From positions 248,001 to 312,000 of the forward strand of contig JAFGNJ010000004.1 of the NCBI GenBank assembly GCA_016927065.1: a stretch of DNA of 64,000 bases, given 5' to 3'. How positions within the stretch are numbered: the first letter of the stretch is position 1; each line of letters begins with the position of its first letter. This DNA comes from Deltaproteobacteria bacterium (GTDB lineage: Bacteria > Desulfobacterota > B13-G15 > RBG-16-54-18). The translations under genes were made by a program, and so were the position numbers. The notes under the pieces were generated by a model that worked only from the letters and a program-made list of their open reading frames with translations, was not told where the DNA came from and did no database searches. Positions 8,428 through 16,500 of the stretch are shown in pieces.

Positions 8428-9999
8428 TCATGATGCCTTACTTGTCTTGTTGCGGCCGAAGGGGATACCCAGTTTCCTCATCTTCTTACGAAGGGTTGAG
8501 GGATTGATATGTAGTATTTGGGCCGCTCCCCCTTTCCCTCCAACCTTTCCGTCAGTCATCGCCAGAACCCAGCGTATATGCCCTGACAAGACCGTGTCCA
8601 GTGCCAGTGAATCTTTGTCCTGAAGTCCGGCATTACGTTCTTGCTCCCCTCCGAACGCAACGTGCAATTCTGATTTGAGCGGGCTCCTGAGATCACCAAA
8701 GTCGAGGGGAACTCCTTTGCTGAGGATTAGCTCCCTCTCCACCACATTCTCCAGTTCGCGTACATTGCCTGGCCAAGGATAGGCAATGAGACGATCAAGG
8801 CCCTTGGGCGCTACAGACGGAATTTCTGTGAGACCAATCTCCCGGGATTTCTTCTGCAAAAAGTAATGGGCCAGAGAGGGAATATCGCCCTTCCTTTCCC
8901 TCAGTGGCGGTATGGGAATGGGAAAGACTTTGAGCCTGAAATAGAGGTCTTCACGGAATTTTCCATCCTTGATCATGCCCTCAAGATCACGGTGTGTTGC
9001 TGCTATAATCCTAATATCAACCTTAATTTGCTCTGTTCCACCCACCGTCTCGATCTCTTTTTCCTGCAGGACACGCAAGAGCCTAACCTGGGCCTCGGGC
9101 TGCAACTCTCCTACCTCGTCTAAAAAGATCGTGCCTTTATTGGCCCGTTCAAAGCGTCCACGTTTCTTTGATAGGGCGCCGGTAAAAGCTCCTTTTTCAT
9201 GGCCGAAGAGTTCACTATCCACGAGGCTCTCGGGTATAGCGCCGCAGTTGACCGTGACAAAAGGCTCGTCTTTTCGTGGGGACAATTTATGGATGGCACT
9301 CGCGATGACCTCTTTCCCCGTACCGGTCTCTCCCAAAAGCAGGACTGGGCTTGAAAGCGGCGCCACATGGCGTACCATATCCATCACGCTCCTCAGCCCG
9401 AAATCCGCGCCAATGATCTCCTCCCCTATTGTCTGACACAATTCGCTACGTAAAAAGCGGTTGTCCTCGACGAGCAGTTCTTTGAGCCTGAGCAGTTCCT
9501 GATATCTGATGGAATTAGACAAGGCGATGGCAAAGGGTTCCCTTAGCAGGGTAAGGAGGTCGGCATGTTCCTGTGAAAACTTTCCACTTTCCTGGGCGAT
9601 AAAGATTACCGCTCCAACGACATCTCCACCCACGACCAGGCGGAGGACCAGCAGTGACGAGTCCCTGTTGAGGAGGCCTTTGAATAACCAGGGCCTGGCA
9701 GTGGGATGTGTCTCTGCCCGATCTATGACCAGGGTTTGTATATCATGGCGCTCCACAAAAGGGCGTACCTCTGACGGCATAGCAATGGCAATGTTAAGGA
9801 GTGAACCACCTTCGGCCGATGCCCTTGCAAGGGCGATATGCTCTCCCTTATCAGTATTATAGTAGGTCAAGACCATGTAGTCAGCTGGTATAAAGTCCCG
9901 GATAAAAATGAAGCTTCCCCCGAGGAATGTTTCCACATCGAGACTGCCGCAGATGCGAAGTGTGGCCTCGCGGAAGAATTCATTTTCATTAAGTCTCAT
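8428..9999 (-). CDS. sigma-54-dependent activator (GAF, AAA+, Fis-type HTH)
   Basis: A 523-residue enhancer-binding protein that remodels sigma-54 RNA polymerase. An N-terminal GAF-like sensor (about residues 5-170) is followed by a linker helix, the AAA+ domain with Walker A GETGTGKE (about 228), the sigma-54 contact loop GAFTGA (about 277), Walker B TIFLDEVGEL (about 300) and the R-finger region FREDLYFRLKVFPI, then a C-terminal helix-turn-helix with HINPSTLRKKMRKLGI. Architecture is that of FhlA/NorR-type activators; the ligand is unknown. Start ATG 9999 follows GGGAGG; an upstream in-frame TTG lies before that site and is rejected. The divergent operon at 10195 has a sigma-54 promoter, so it is the probable target. 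Confidence 0.93.
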   Translation of the reverse strand: MRLNENEFFREATLRICGSLDVETFLGGSFIFIRDFIPADYMVLTYYNTDKGEHIALARASAEGGSLLNIAIAMPSEVRPFVERHDIQTLVIDRAETHPTARPWLFKGLLNRDSSLLVLRLVVGGDVVGAVIFIAQESGKFSQEHADLLTLLREPFAIALSNSIRYQELLRLKELLVEDNRFLRSELCQTIGEEIIGADFGLRSVMDMVRHVAPLSSPVLLLGETGTGKEVIASAIHKLSPRKDEPFVTVNCGAIPESLVDSELFGHEKGAFTGALSKKRGRFERANKGTIFLDEVGELQPEAQVRLLRVLQEKEIETVGGTEQIKVDIRIIAATHRDLEGMIKDGKFREDLYFRLKVFPIPIPPLRERKGDIPSLAHYFLQKKSREIGLTEIPSVAPKGLDRLIAYPWPGNVRELENVVERELILSKGVPLDFGDLRSPLKSELHVAFGGEQERNAGLQDKDSLALDTVLSGHIRWVLAMTDGKVGGKGGAAQILHINPSTLRKKMRKLGIPFGRNKTSKAS

Positions 10000-10050
10000 A
10001 GGTTCCTCCCTAGTCGTCAATTTTCTGTCCTATATTCCATTTTATAGCTT

Positions 10051-10070
10051 AAGTGGACTATAGTCAACTT
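10051..10070. promoter_or_regulatory. palindromic upstream activator site candidate
   Basis: AAGTGGACTATAGTCAACTT is an inverted repeat with nine of ten half-site bases matching. It lies about 72 bases upstream of the -24 element of the sigma-54 promoter and 52 bases before the activator gene start, the usual place for an enhancer bound by such an activator, which could also autoregulate. Confidence 0.55.
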
Positions 10071-10141
10071 GTAAATGTACAATGGGACACTTATAATATG
10101 CCACTATAATATAACTATTTGATTTTATTGAAAAATTTATT

Positions 10142-10157
10142 TGGCATGCTTCATGCT
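10142..10157 (+). promoter_or_regulatory. sigma-54 (-24/-12) promoter
   Basis: TGGCAT, five bases GCTTC, then ATGCT. The invariant GG (10143-10144) and GC (10155-10156) have exact spacing; nine of eleven consensus positions match TGGCAC-N5-TTGCT. Start of transcription would be near 10168, just before the ribosome site AAAGGAG at 10177-10183 of the small gene at 10195. Confidence 0.7.
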
Positions 10158-10194
10158 CTATATCTCAGTGAATGGGAAAGGAGAACCAAAGGTT

Positions 10195-10482
10195 ATGAAA
10201 TGGCTGGAAATGATCAAGATGCAAGTCTCAAGCGGTCAAGAGATAACTGCCCGGAATGAACTCATATCCCTAGTCTCTGCTATCCAGCAAAATTCCGACT
10301 ATCCCAGCATGGTGGAATGCGTCATTTACCGCCACGCCTCGATAACAGGATGTTGCTTTATCCATCTCTTATGGGATTCACAACATCCACAGACCAGGGG
10401 TAGTGTTGCCGGTCTGAGCCTCGCGCAGACCCTGAAGACCTTCGGCCTGGTTGATCATTCCGTGTGGATGGAAACCGTTTAA
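10195..10482 (+). CDS. small conserved protein, sigma-54 operon gene 1
   Basis: A 95-residue soluble protein whose pattern (a helix rich in E and L, then CVIYRHASITGCCFIHLLW strands, then a Gly-Ser-Leu helix and FGLVDHSVWME at the end) suggests a ferredoxin-like alpha/beta barrel, as in dimeric ABM-type proteins; this is inference and I cannot name a family. Start ATG 10195 has AAAGGAG 11 bases upstream; an upstream in-frame ATG at 10141 overlaps the promoter and is rejected. First gene of the sigma-54 operon, 21 bases before the methyltransferase. Confidence 0.72.
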   Translation: MKWLEMIKMQVSSGQEITARNELISLVSAIQQNSDYPSMVECVIYRHASITGCCFIHLLWDSQHPQTRGSVAGLSLAQTLKTFGLVDHSVWMETV

Positions 10483-10503
10483 TTAACAAAGGAGGTTAGA
10501 ACA

Positions 10504-11085
10504 ATGAAAACTACAAACAGACAAAGACATCGTCACGCTGGCCCCTTCATGCAAAAAGTTGCCTTTTGGACGATAACGTTGATGCATGATAACCCCCTGC
10601 TCTCACTTCTTAGAGACCCTTACAAGCTCTTAAAAGCGGCCGGTCTAAAAAAGGGACAGAAGGTCGTGGAGGTTGGATGTGGACCGGGATTTTTTACCAT
10701 CCCAGCGGCACATATTGTCGACAAGGAAGGTCTGGTCTATGCAGTAGACGTCAATCCCTACGCAATAACAAGGGTGCGCGAGAAGATCGCGAGAGAAAGA
10801 ATAAACAATGTTACACCTCTTCTTGCTAATGCCTCTGACACAGGGCTGCCAGAAAGAAGCGTTGATCTTGCTTTCCTCGTTGGTCTCGGTCACATAGTTG
10901 GAGGACAAAAAAATGTACTAGCTGAGATGCATCGTATCTTAAGACCGGGTGGTGTGCTTTCCGTACAAAACAACAGGAGGGAAAAGGGAAAAATGATCGA
11001 TGAGGTTAAACAGGGACGATTTGTTTTTACAGAGAGAAAAGACGCGTTTTTCTTGTTTACAAAGAAAAATAGAAACGGAGGATAA
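10504..11085 (+). CDS. class I SAM-dependent methyltransferase
   Basis: A 193-residue Rossmann methyltransferase. Motif I VVEVGCGPGFFTIPAA lies near residues 55-70, the acidic SAM-ribose loop YAVDVNPYAI near 79-88, motif post-II NASDTGLPERSVDLAF near 108-123, and MHRILRPGGVLSV near 142-154. The N-terminal stretch (residues 1-45) with LLSLLRDPYKLLKAAG is that of UbiE/arsenite-type small methyltransferases. Substrate unknown. Strong site AAAGGAGG before ATG 10504. Middle gene of the sigma-54 operon; it ends five bases before the membrane protein gene, so both are likely co-induced. Confidence 0.88.
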   Translation: MKTTNRQRHRHAGPFMQKVAFWTITLMHDNPLLSLLRDPYKLLKAAGLKKGQKVVEVGCGPGFFTIPAAHIVDKEGLVYAVDVNPYAITRVREKIARERINNVTPLLANASDTGLPERSVDLAFLVGLGHIVGGQKNVLAEMHRILRPGGVLSVQNNRREKGKMIDEVKQGRFVFTERKDAFFLFTKKNRNGG

Positions 11086-11089
11086 TGCT

Positions 11090-11494
11090 ATGAAAAAGAA
11101 TACCTTAAACTTTTGGGCTGATATGATCATTTTTATCGATTTTATCGCTTTGATCTTTACCGGCGTCCTACTTCGCAATTTTCCCTCTGCATTGAGTGGA
11201 AACACTATTGCGGGCGTTACACGACACGACTGGGTTGACCTGCACTGGGTACTAGCCCTTTCGCTGATTCTCTTTATCTTCATACACCTTGCTCTTCACT
11301 GGAAATGGGCGAAAGGGAACTCCAAAAAGTATCTCGGGGTGGGGCCAAGAACACTTGTTGTTTCTGCGACGTTGATCATTATCTTCTTTGGCATTGTAGT
11401 GCCGGGTTACCTCACAAAAGATTTCCCCAAGAAGAAAGAAAGTTCTTATACGCTTGAGAACAAAGCTAAGTTTGTCCTTAACAATCAAGGATGA
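11090..11494 (+). CDS. DUF4405-type membrane protein (cytochrome b-like)
   Basis: A 134-residue inner-membrane protein with three hydrophobic segments (about residues 10-28, 50-72, 87-105). The second helix region has HDWVDLHWVLALSLILFIFIHLALHW, with several histidines one helix turn apart. This matches DUF4405 proteins, short relatives of b-type cytochromes, in which such histidines could ligate haem; haem binding here is inference. ATG 11090 is preceded by GGAGG. Last gene of the sigma-54 operon and followed by a long hairpin. Confidence 0.78.
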   Translation: MKKNTLNFWADMIIFIDFIALIFTGVLLRNFPSALSGNTIAGVTRHDWVDLHWVLALSLILFIFIHLALHWKWAKGNSKKYLGVGPRTLVVSATLIIIFFGIVVPGYLTKDFPKKKESSYTLENKAKFVLNNQG

Positions 11495-11517
11495 GAGGTC
11501 CTTCCGTTACAAGCGAT

Positions 11518-11550
11518 CAGGCGAGAAGGAGGTTTATTCCTTCTCGCCTG
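11518..11550. terminator. 13-pair hairpin between convergent genes
   Basis: CAGGCGAGAAGGA, seven-base loop, TCCTTCTCGCCTG: a perfect stem 24 bases after the DUF4405 stop codon and 48 before the end of the carboxyltransferase gene on the other strand. There is no T tract on either side, so it may act as a shared pause or RNA-stabilising hairpin, not a classical terminator. Confidence 0.5.
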
Positions 11551-11597
11551 AGTTGTTGTGGTATATAACTATGGAGGGCAAAAACTCTTTAAATTAT

Positions 11598-13154
11598 CTA
11601 GAGGTTGATATTGGAGTATTTCCTCCAGGGCCTGGCCACCTGCTTGTTTTCTAACATCTCCAGGGCACGGCAGACATACTTCCGGGTATCGTGGGGCATG
11701 ATGACGTCGTCCACATAGCCGCGCTCCGCAGGCTGATAGGGGTGCTCGTATGCGGTCCGGTATTCCTCGATGCGCTGTTGAGCGGTTTCTTTTGGATTTG
11801 CCGACTCCTTGATCTCCCTGGCGAAGATGATGCTCGCCGCGGTCTCGGCCCCCACGATGTTTACTTTGGCCGTCGGCCAGGCGAAGACTAAATCGGCCCC
11901 AATGCTCTTGTCAAGCATGGCATAGTGGGCGCCAGCATACGACTTGCCGATGATGACGGAGATAAGGGGGACGGTGGCGTCCGCCCAGGCAAAGAGCGTC
12001 TTTGCCCCGTGGCGCAAGATCCCCTTCCACTCGTGCGGAGAGCCGATCCAGAAGGCCGGGCAGTCAACGAAGGTCACGAGTGGTATGTTGAATAGGTCGC
12101 AGAAACGAACAAACCTCGCCAGCTTATCAGAGGCGTCACAGTCCAACCCTCCCATTAACACCATGGGCTGGTTTGCCACGATCCCGGCAACCCTGCCGTT
12201 GACGCGCGCGAATCCAACGATGAGGTTGCGGGCAAAGTACTTGTGTATCTCGTAGAAACTCCCTTTATCCACCACCTGGTCGATAAGCGGATACATATTA
12301 TACGGTGTTCGCAGACTCGGATCAGGGAGAAATTCATCCAGTTCCGGGATCTCCCGCTCCGGATCATCACCGGCCTCAAGCCGCGGTGGTTTTTCCTTGT
12401 TGTTGGAGGGAAAATAGGATAAGAGTTTTCTGGCTAGCTGAATACTTTCTTTGTCATCTTCACCAACAACATGGGTGCCACCTGATTTCATGGCATGGGC
12501 CTCCCAACCGGCCAGTTTCTCAAGAGTTATGTCTTCTCCAGTTTGGGTCTTGACAAAAGCAGGCCCTGCGATTCCCAGAAACCCTGTTGTCTTGCTCTGG
12601 ATGAGGAAGTCGTTCATGATAGGATGATACGCCTGTCCCCCGAGGCACGGGCCAAGGAGTAGGGCGATCTGGGGTACAATTCCTGAGGCAAGTATCTGGG
12701 AGCGGAAGGTCCACCCGTAGGCCTCAAGGGTATCCATCCCCTCCTGGAGACGGGCACCGCCCGAGTCGTTGATACCAACAAAGGGCCAGCCTTTTTCCTT
12801 GGCAAAATCACAGGCCCACACGAACTTTTTACCGTGATATTCCCCAAAGGTGCCGGCCATGGCCGTGAAATCCTCTGAGACCACTACCACATATCTGCCA
12901 TCCACCTTGCCATATCCGGCAACAACCCCTTCAGCGGGTATGAGTTTATCCGCCATGCCAAATTCGTACTGCCGGTGCCTCATAAAGGTACCGACTTCGT
13001 TGAAGGTGCCGGGATCGACGAGCATATCGATCCTCTCACGCGCATGGGTCTGCCCCTTTTCTCGACGCTTCGCCAGGGCCTTCTCTCCGCCCATTTCCAA
13101 GACGGTCTTGCGCCGCTTCATATAGTCGTCATAAACATTGTCAAACTTTCCCAT
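11598..13154 (-). CDS. acyl-CoA carboxyltransferase subunit (propionyl-CoA carboxylase beta / decarboxylase alpha type)
   Basis: A 518-residue crotonase-fold carboxyltransferase, full length for PccB, methylmalonyl-CoA decarboxylase alpha and glutaconyl-CoA decarboxylase alpha. It has both acyl-CoA and biotin lobes: GINDSGGARLQEGMDTLEAYG near residues 108-128, the oxyanion-hole glycines in LLGPCLGGQAYHP, and in the second lobe LVTFVDCPAFWIG and IIGKSYAGAHYAM. The biotin carboxylase, biotin carrier and membrane decarboxylase partners are not in the window, so carboxylase versus sodium-pumping decarboxylase cannot be decided. ATG 13154 follows AGGAGG by six bases; the TTG two codons upstream overlaps that site. 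Monocistronic, with a strong promoter at 13217-13245. Confidence 0.9.
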   Translation of the reverse strand: MGKFDNVYDDYMKRRKTVLEMGGEKALAKRREKGQTHARERIDMLVDPGTFNEVGTFMRHRQYEFGMADKLIPAEGVVAGYGKVDGRYVVVVSEDFTAMAGTFGEYHGKKFVWACDFAKEKGWPFVGINDSGGARLQEGMDTLEAYGWTFRSQILASGIVPQIALLLGPCLGGQAYHPIMNDFLIQSKTTGFLGIAGPAFVKTQTGEDITLEKLAGWEAHAMKSGGTHVVGEDDKESIQLARKLLSYFPSNNKEKPPRLEAGDDPEREIPELDEFLPDPSLRTPYNMYPLIDQVVDKGSFYEIHKYFARNLIVGFARVNGRVAGIVANQPMVLMGGLDCDASDKLARFVRFCDLFNIPLVTFVDCPAFWIGSPHEWKGILRHGAKTLFAWADATVPLISVIIGKSYAGAHYAMLDKSIGADLVFAWPTAKVNIVGAETAASIIFAREIKESANPKETAQQRIEEYRTAYEHPYQPAERGYVDDVIMPHDTRKYVCRALEMLENKQVARPWRKYSNINL

Positions 13155-13216
13155 TACCAACCTCCTTAAGTTTATATGTGATTAATAGCCGTAATTTGTT
13201 AAAAATATCACAAAGC

Positions 13217-13245
13217 AATATATCCTAATACCGTACTTTTGTCAA
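13217..13245 (-). promoter_or_regulatory. promoter of the carboxyltransferase gene
   Basis: Minus strand TTGACA (13245-13240), 17-base spacer, TATATT (13222-13217). Near-consensus sigma-70 type element about 60 bases before the start codon. Confidence 0.75.
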
Positions 13246-13352
13246 CCCATCAGAGTTTAAATACTTCTGCTCCTCACCGGAAGCCGGTATCTCTCTCGGT
13301 AGCTGGTACACAACCCTTGTGTTACCTTTCTTGGAACCTGGTTTTTGTTGTC

Positions 13353-14439
13353 CTATTGATTCATGAGATACGCTTCGATAAAGTCATCTATATCCCCATC
13401 TAAAACACTGTCCGCATCCCCCCGTTCCATACCAGTGCGGTGGTCTTTGACCAGCCGATAGGGGTGCAGGACATAGGAACGTATTTGACTCCCCCACGCG
13501 ATGATCTTTTTCTCCTTATGAATTTCTTCCATCTTTTGTGCCCGCTTGTGCATTTCCAGTTCGTAGAGGCGAGCCTTGAGGATCTTCATGGCGGTGGCCT
13601 TGTTTTTGTGCTGAGAGCGCTCATTCTGACACTGAACCACAATACCGGTAGGGAGATGGCTAATCCGGACGGCGGAATCGGTCTTGTTCACATGCTGTCC
13701 ACCGGCCCCACTGGATCTGAAGGTATCTATCCTTAGGTCGGCCTCGTCGATATCAATTACCACATCGTCCGAAATTTCGGGATATACAAATACCGAGGCA
13801 AAGGACGTATGACGCCGCTTGCCAGTGTCAAAAGGAGAAATCCGCACGAGACGATGAATTCCAGCCTCGGCCCTCAAATTGCCGTAGGCATATTCCCCTT
13901 TGACGAGAAATGTTACGTTTTTGATCCCTGCTTCTTCACCCGCAAGGATGTCGACTATCTCGGCAGAAAACCCTTTACGCTCAGCCCATCGAAGATACAT
14001 GCGTAATAATATCTCGGTCCAGTCTTGTGCCTCGGTTCCTCCGGCACCGGCGTTGATGCTGACGATAACGTTGCGAGGATCGGCAGTGTCGTCAAACATC
14101 CGCTCCAATTCGAGGGCTTTGAGTTTCTGTTCAGTTTCGGCCAACCTTTGCAGGGCCTCGGTGGACTCCCCTCCATCCTCCACCTCTGCTATCTCCAAGA
14201 GGATTTCGATCTCCTCCAATTCCTTGGCCAGAGCTTCCCACCCCTCAATGCCCCGGAGCAACGTACCCTTTTCTCTCAGAATATCCTGGGCCTTCTGAGA
14301 GTCTTCCCAAAATCCAGGAGCTCCCTCTTTTTTCTCAATCTCCTTTACCCGTTCTTTCTTTCTCTCAAGGTCAAAGATAGCCCCGTAGGCTCTCTAGACG
14401 GTTTTTGTACTCACAGTATCTCTTTTTCAATTCTTCCAT
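13353..14439 (-). CDS. prfB: peptide chain release factor 2, with programmed +1 frameshift
   Basis: RF2 (361 residues after frameshifting) ends translation at UGA and UAA. The gene starts at ATG 14439; codon 23 is an in-frame TGA (14373-14371) inside CTTTGAC, preceded by a purine-rich CGGGGC stretch, the classic autoregulatory site. Slipping by one base at CTT joins the 22-codon leader to the main frame beginning GAC at 14372. The main frame carries the SPF stop-codon tripeptide ([13 protein letters not shown]) and the GGQ loop [17 protein letters not shown] for peptide hydrolysis. When RF2 is scarce the TGA is read slowly and the shift is favoured. Ignoring the frameshift would give a truncated 302-residue product. 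Confidence 0.96.
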
Positions 14440-14609
14440 AATCTTCCTCCACGCTGTAATGATCGCTTCCTACGGTGTAACAACCAGCTATCTTCTCATC
14501 TTCTGCTGGCCGGGTGTGGTGTTAGAAGTTTCTAAGCTTACTATACCTCGCCCTGATATTTTTTACAATTGTTCCCTAAATAGGAAAGAGGCCAAAAACT
14601 AAAGACAAT

Positions 14610-14638
14610 TTGACAAGGAGTGTGGAGAGTCTTACTAT
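14610..14638 (+). promoter_or_regulatory. promoter of the molybdenum-hydroxylase maturation operon
   Basis: TTGACA (14610-14615), 17-base spacer, TACTAT (14633-14638), 23 bases before the first start codon. The prfB promoter must lie on the other strand in the same 221-base gap; I could not place it. Confidence 0.68.
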
Positions 14639-14660
14639 TAAGGGCAACGAAAGGAAAAGG

Positions 14661-15680
14661 ATGCGCAAGGTAAAAACTCACGAGGCCATTGGCATGGTAC
14701 TGGGACATGATGTCACCAGGATCGTTCCCGGGAAATACAAGGGCGCCGCACTCAAAAAAGGTCATGTCGTCCGAGAGGAAGATATTCCCGTACTCCTGGA
14801 TACGGGGAATGATGAAATATATGTATTGGAGCTACTCGAAGGGGAACTGCATGAAGATGACGCAGGGATGCGTCTCGCCCAGGCCATAGCAGGTCCAGGC
14901 TTAGTATTTGAGCCCCCTGAGGAGGGGAAGGTTCCTTTACAGGCTCGATGGAAGGGGTTACTGCACATTGATGTTCCCCTCTTGACGTGGATCAACTCCC
15001 AAGGTGCAATCATTGTTGCAACCCTCCACAACCACACCCCCTGCCAGAAAGGACAGATGGTGGCAGCCACCAGGGTGATCCCCCTGACCATCGCCGAGGA
15101 AACAATCAAGACGGTAGAGGACCGATGCGCAGGGCAGTCAATGATCGATGTCCTCCCCTATCGGTTGAAAAAAGTCGGCGTCGTGGTGACCGGGAATGAA
15201 GTCTATCACGGGCGGATCAAGGACAGCTTTGACCAGATGGTAGGGGGGAAGCTCAAGGCTTACGGGGCCAGCGTCGTGGAGAAGGCCCTCGCCCCTGACG
15301 ATGCCGAACAGATCGCTCATGCCGTGCGGCAGATAAAGGACACAGGCGCAGAGGTGATCCTCACCACGGGCGGGCTCTCTATAGATCCGGGAGATGTAAC
15401 GAGGATGGGAATCAAGGAGGCCGGTGCCGAGATCATCTCCTATGGTGCGCCGGTCCTTCCCGGGGCGATGTTCCTCTATGCCCTCCTCGATGGAGTTCCC
15501 CTGCTGGGTCTGCCGGCCTGTGTCTTTTACTCCAAGACCACCATCTTTGACCTTATCTTCCCCCGCGTGCTGGCTGGTGAGACCATCACGCGTGAGGCAA
15601 TCATCCAAATGGGGCATGGCGGATTGTGCATGGTATGTGAGACCTGCCGTTTTCCCATCTGTCCATTCGGAAAAGGATAG
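14661..15680 (+). CDS. MoeA-like molybdopterin-binding protein
   Basis: A 339-residue protein with a divergent N-terminal half and a C-terminal MoCF/MogA-type domain (about residues 165-315): VGVVVTGNEVYHGRIKDS, then TTGGLSIDPGDVTRMG, the signature Gly-Gly and Asp region of molybdopterin-binding domains, and GLPACVFYSKTT. It ends in a four-cysteine tail (CMVCETCRFPICPFG), possibly a metal site. Such proteins accompany the YqeB/YqeC/XdhC set in genomes with selenium-dependent molybdenum hydroxylases and probably insert or modify the cofactor. ATG 14661 lies after AAGGAAAAGG; an in-frame ATG 17 codons upstream lies over the promoter. First gene of a four-gene operon. Confidence 0.85.
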   Translation: MRKVKTHEAIGMVLGHDVTRIVPGKYKGAALKKGHVVREEDIPVLLDTGNDEIYVLELLEGELHEDDAGMRLAQAIAGPGLVFEPPEEGKVPLQARWKGLLHIDVPLLTWINSQGAIIVATLHNHTPCQKGQMVAATRVIPLTIAEETIKTVEDRCAGQSMIDVLPYRLKKVGVVVTGNEVYHGRIKDSFDQMVGGKLKAYGASVVEKALAPDDAEQIAHAVRQIKDTGAEVILTTGGLSIDPGDVTRMGIKEAGAEIISYGAPVLPGAMFLYALLDGVPLLGLPACVFYSKTTIFDLIFPRVLAGETITREAIIQMGHGGLCMVCETCRFPICPFGKG

Positions 15681-15684
15681 AGGG

Positions 15685-16497
15685 TTGGACAAACCGACGA
15701 ACTTTTCTAATCTGCGAGTGATGATCCGAGGGGGGGGTGAGATGGCAAGCGGGGTAGCCCACAGGATCTTTCAAGCCCATCTCAAAGTGGTAATGACCGA
15801 AATTCCCCAGCCCCTCTGTGTGAGGAGGGAGGTCTCCTTCTGCGAGGCCATCTCCCAAAAGGAAAAGACGGTAGAAGGGGTGACCGCCAAGTATATAACC
15901 TCCGCAGACGAGGCCCCATCTGTCTGGGAAAAAGGGATGATCCCGCTCCTCATAGACCCTGAAGGCACTTTCCGCGAGTCTCTACGACCCGATGTAATTA
16001 TTGATGCCATACTGGCCAAGAAAAATACCGGTACCCGTAAAGGGGATGCACCCCTCGTCATCGGCTTGGGGCCGGGTTTCTGTGCCGGCAAGGACGTCGA
16101 TGTGGTCATCGAAACCAACCGGGGGCATGACCTTGGTAAGGTCATCTATAACGGACCAGCCGAGGCGGACACGGGCGTGCCCGGAGCAATCAGCGGCGTG
16201 ACCACCCAACGGGTAGTGCGGGCGCCGCGTGATGGGCGCTTTCGTCCGGAGAAGGAAATCGGTGAAATGGTGGAAGCAGGAGAAACCGTGGCGTGGGTCG
16301 AAGACGAGCCGGTTACCGCGGCCATCTCCGGGGTGCTCAGGGGGTTGCTGCGGGAGGGGCTATTGGTACAGAAGGGATTGAAGGCAGGTGATGTAGACCC
16401 CAGAGGGAAACGGGAAAACTGCTTTACCATATCAGAAAAGGCCCGGGCCATCGGCGGGGGTGTCCTGGAGGCCATCCTCGCCCACTTCAATCGCTGA
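15685..16497 (+). CDS. yqeB: selenium-dependent molybdenum hydroxylase system protein YqeB
   Basis: A 270-residue protein of the EF2563/YqeB family, an orphan marker of selenium-containing molybdenum hydroxylases whose exact reaction is unknown. The N-terminal VMIRGGGEMASGVAHRI is a Rossmann-type nucleotide loop; later landmarks are VIGLGPGFCAGKDVDVVIETNRGHDLG (about residues 120-145) and a biotinyl-like Gly motif AGETVAWVE. Start chosen is TTG 15685 with AAAGGA about eight bases upstream, four bases after the previous stop; GTG 15718 or ATG 15721 are shorter options that leave little before the nucleotide loop. It ends three bases before the next gene. Confidence 0.87.
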   Translation: MDKPTNFSNLRVMIRGGGEMASGVAHRIFQAHLKVVMTEIPQPLCVRREVSFCEAISQKEKTVEGVTAKYITSADEAPSVWEKGMIPLLIDPEGTFRESLRPDVIIDAILAKKNTGTRKGDAPLVIGLGPGFCAGKDVDVVIETNRGHDLGKVIYNGPAEADTGVPGAISGVTTQRVVRAPRDGRFRPEKEIGEMVEAGETVAWVEDEPVTAAISGVLRGLLREGLLVQKGLKAGDVDPRGKRENCFTISEKARAIGGGVLEAILAHFNR

Positions 16498-16500
16498 TCG

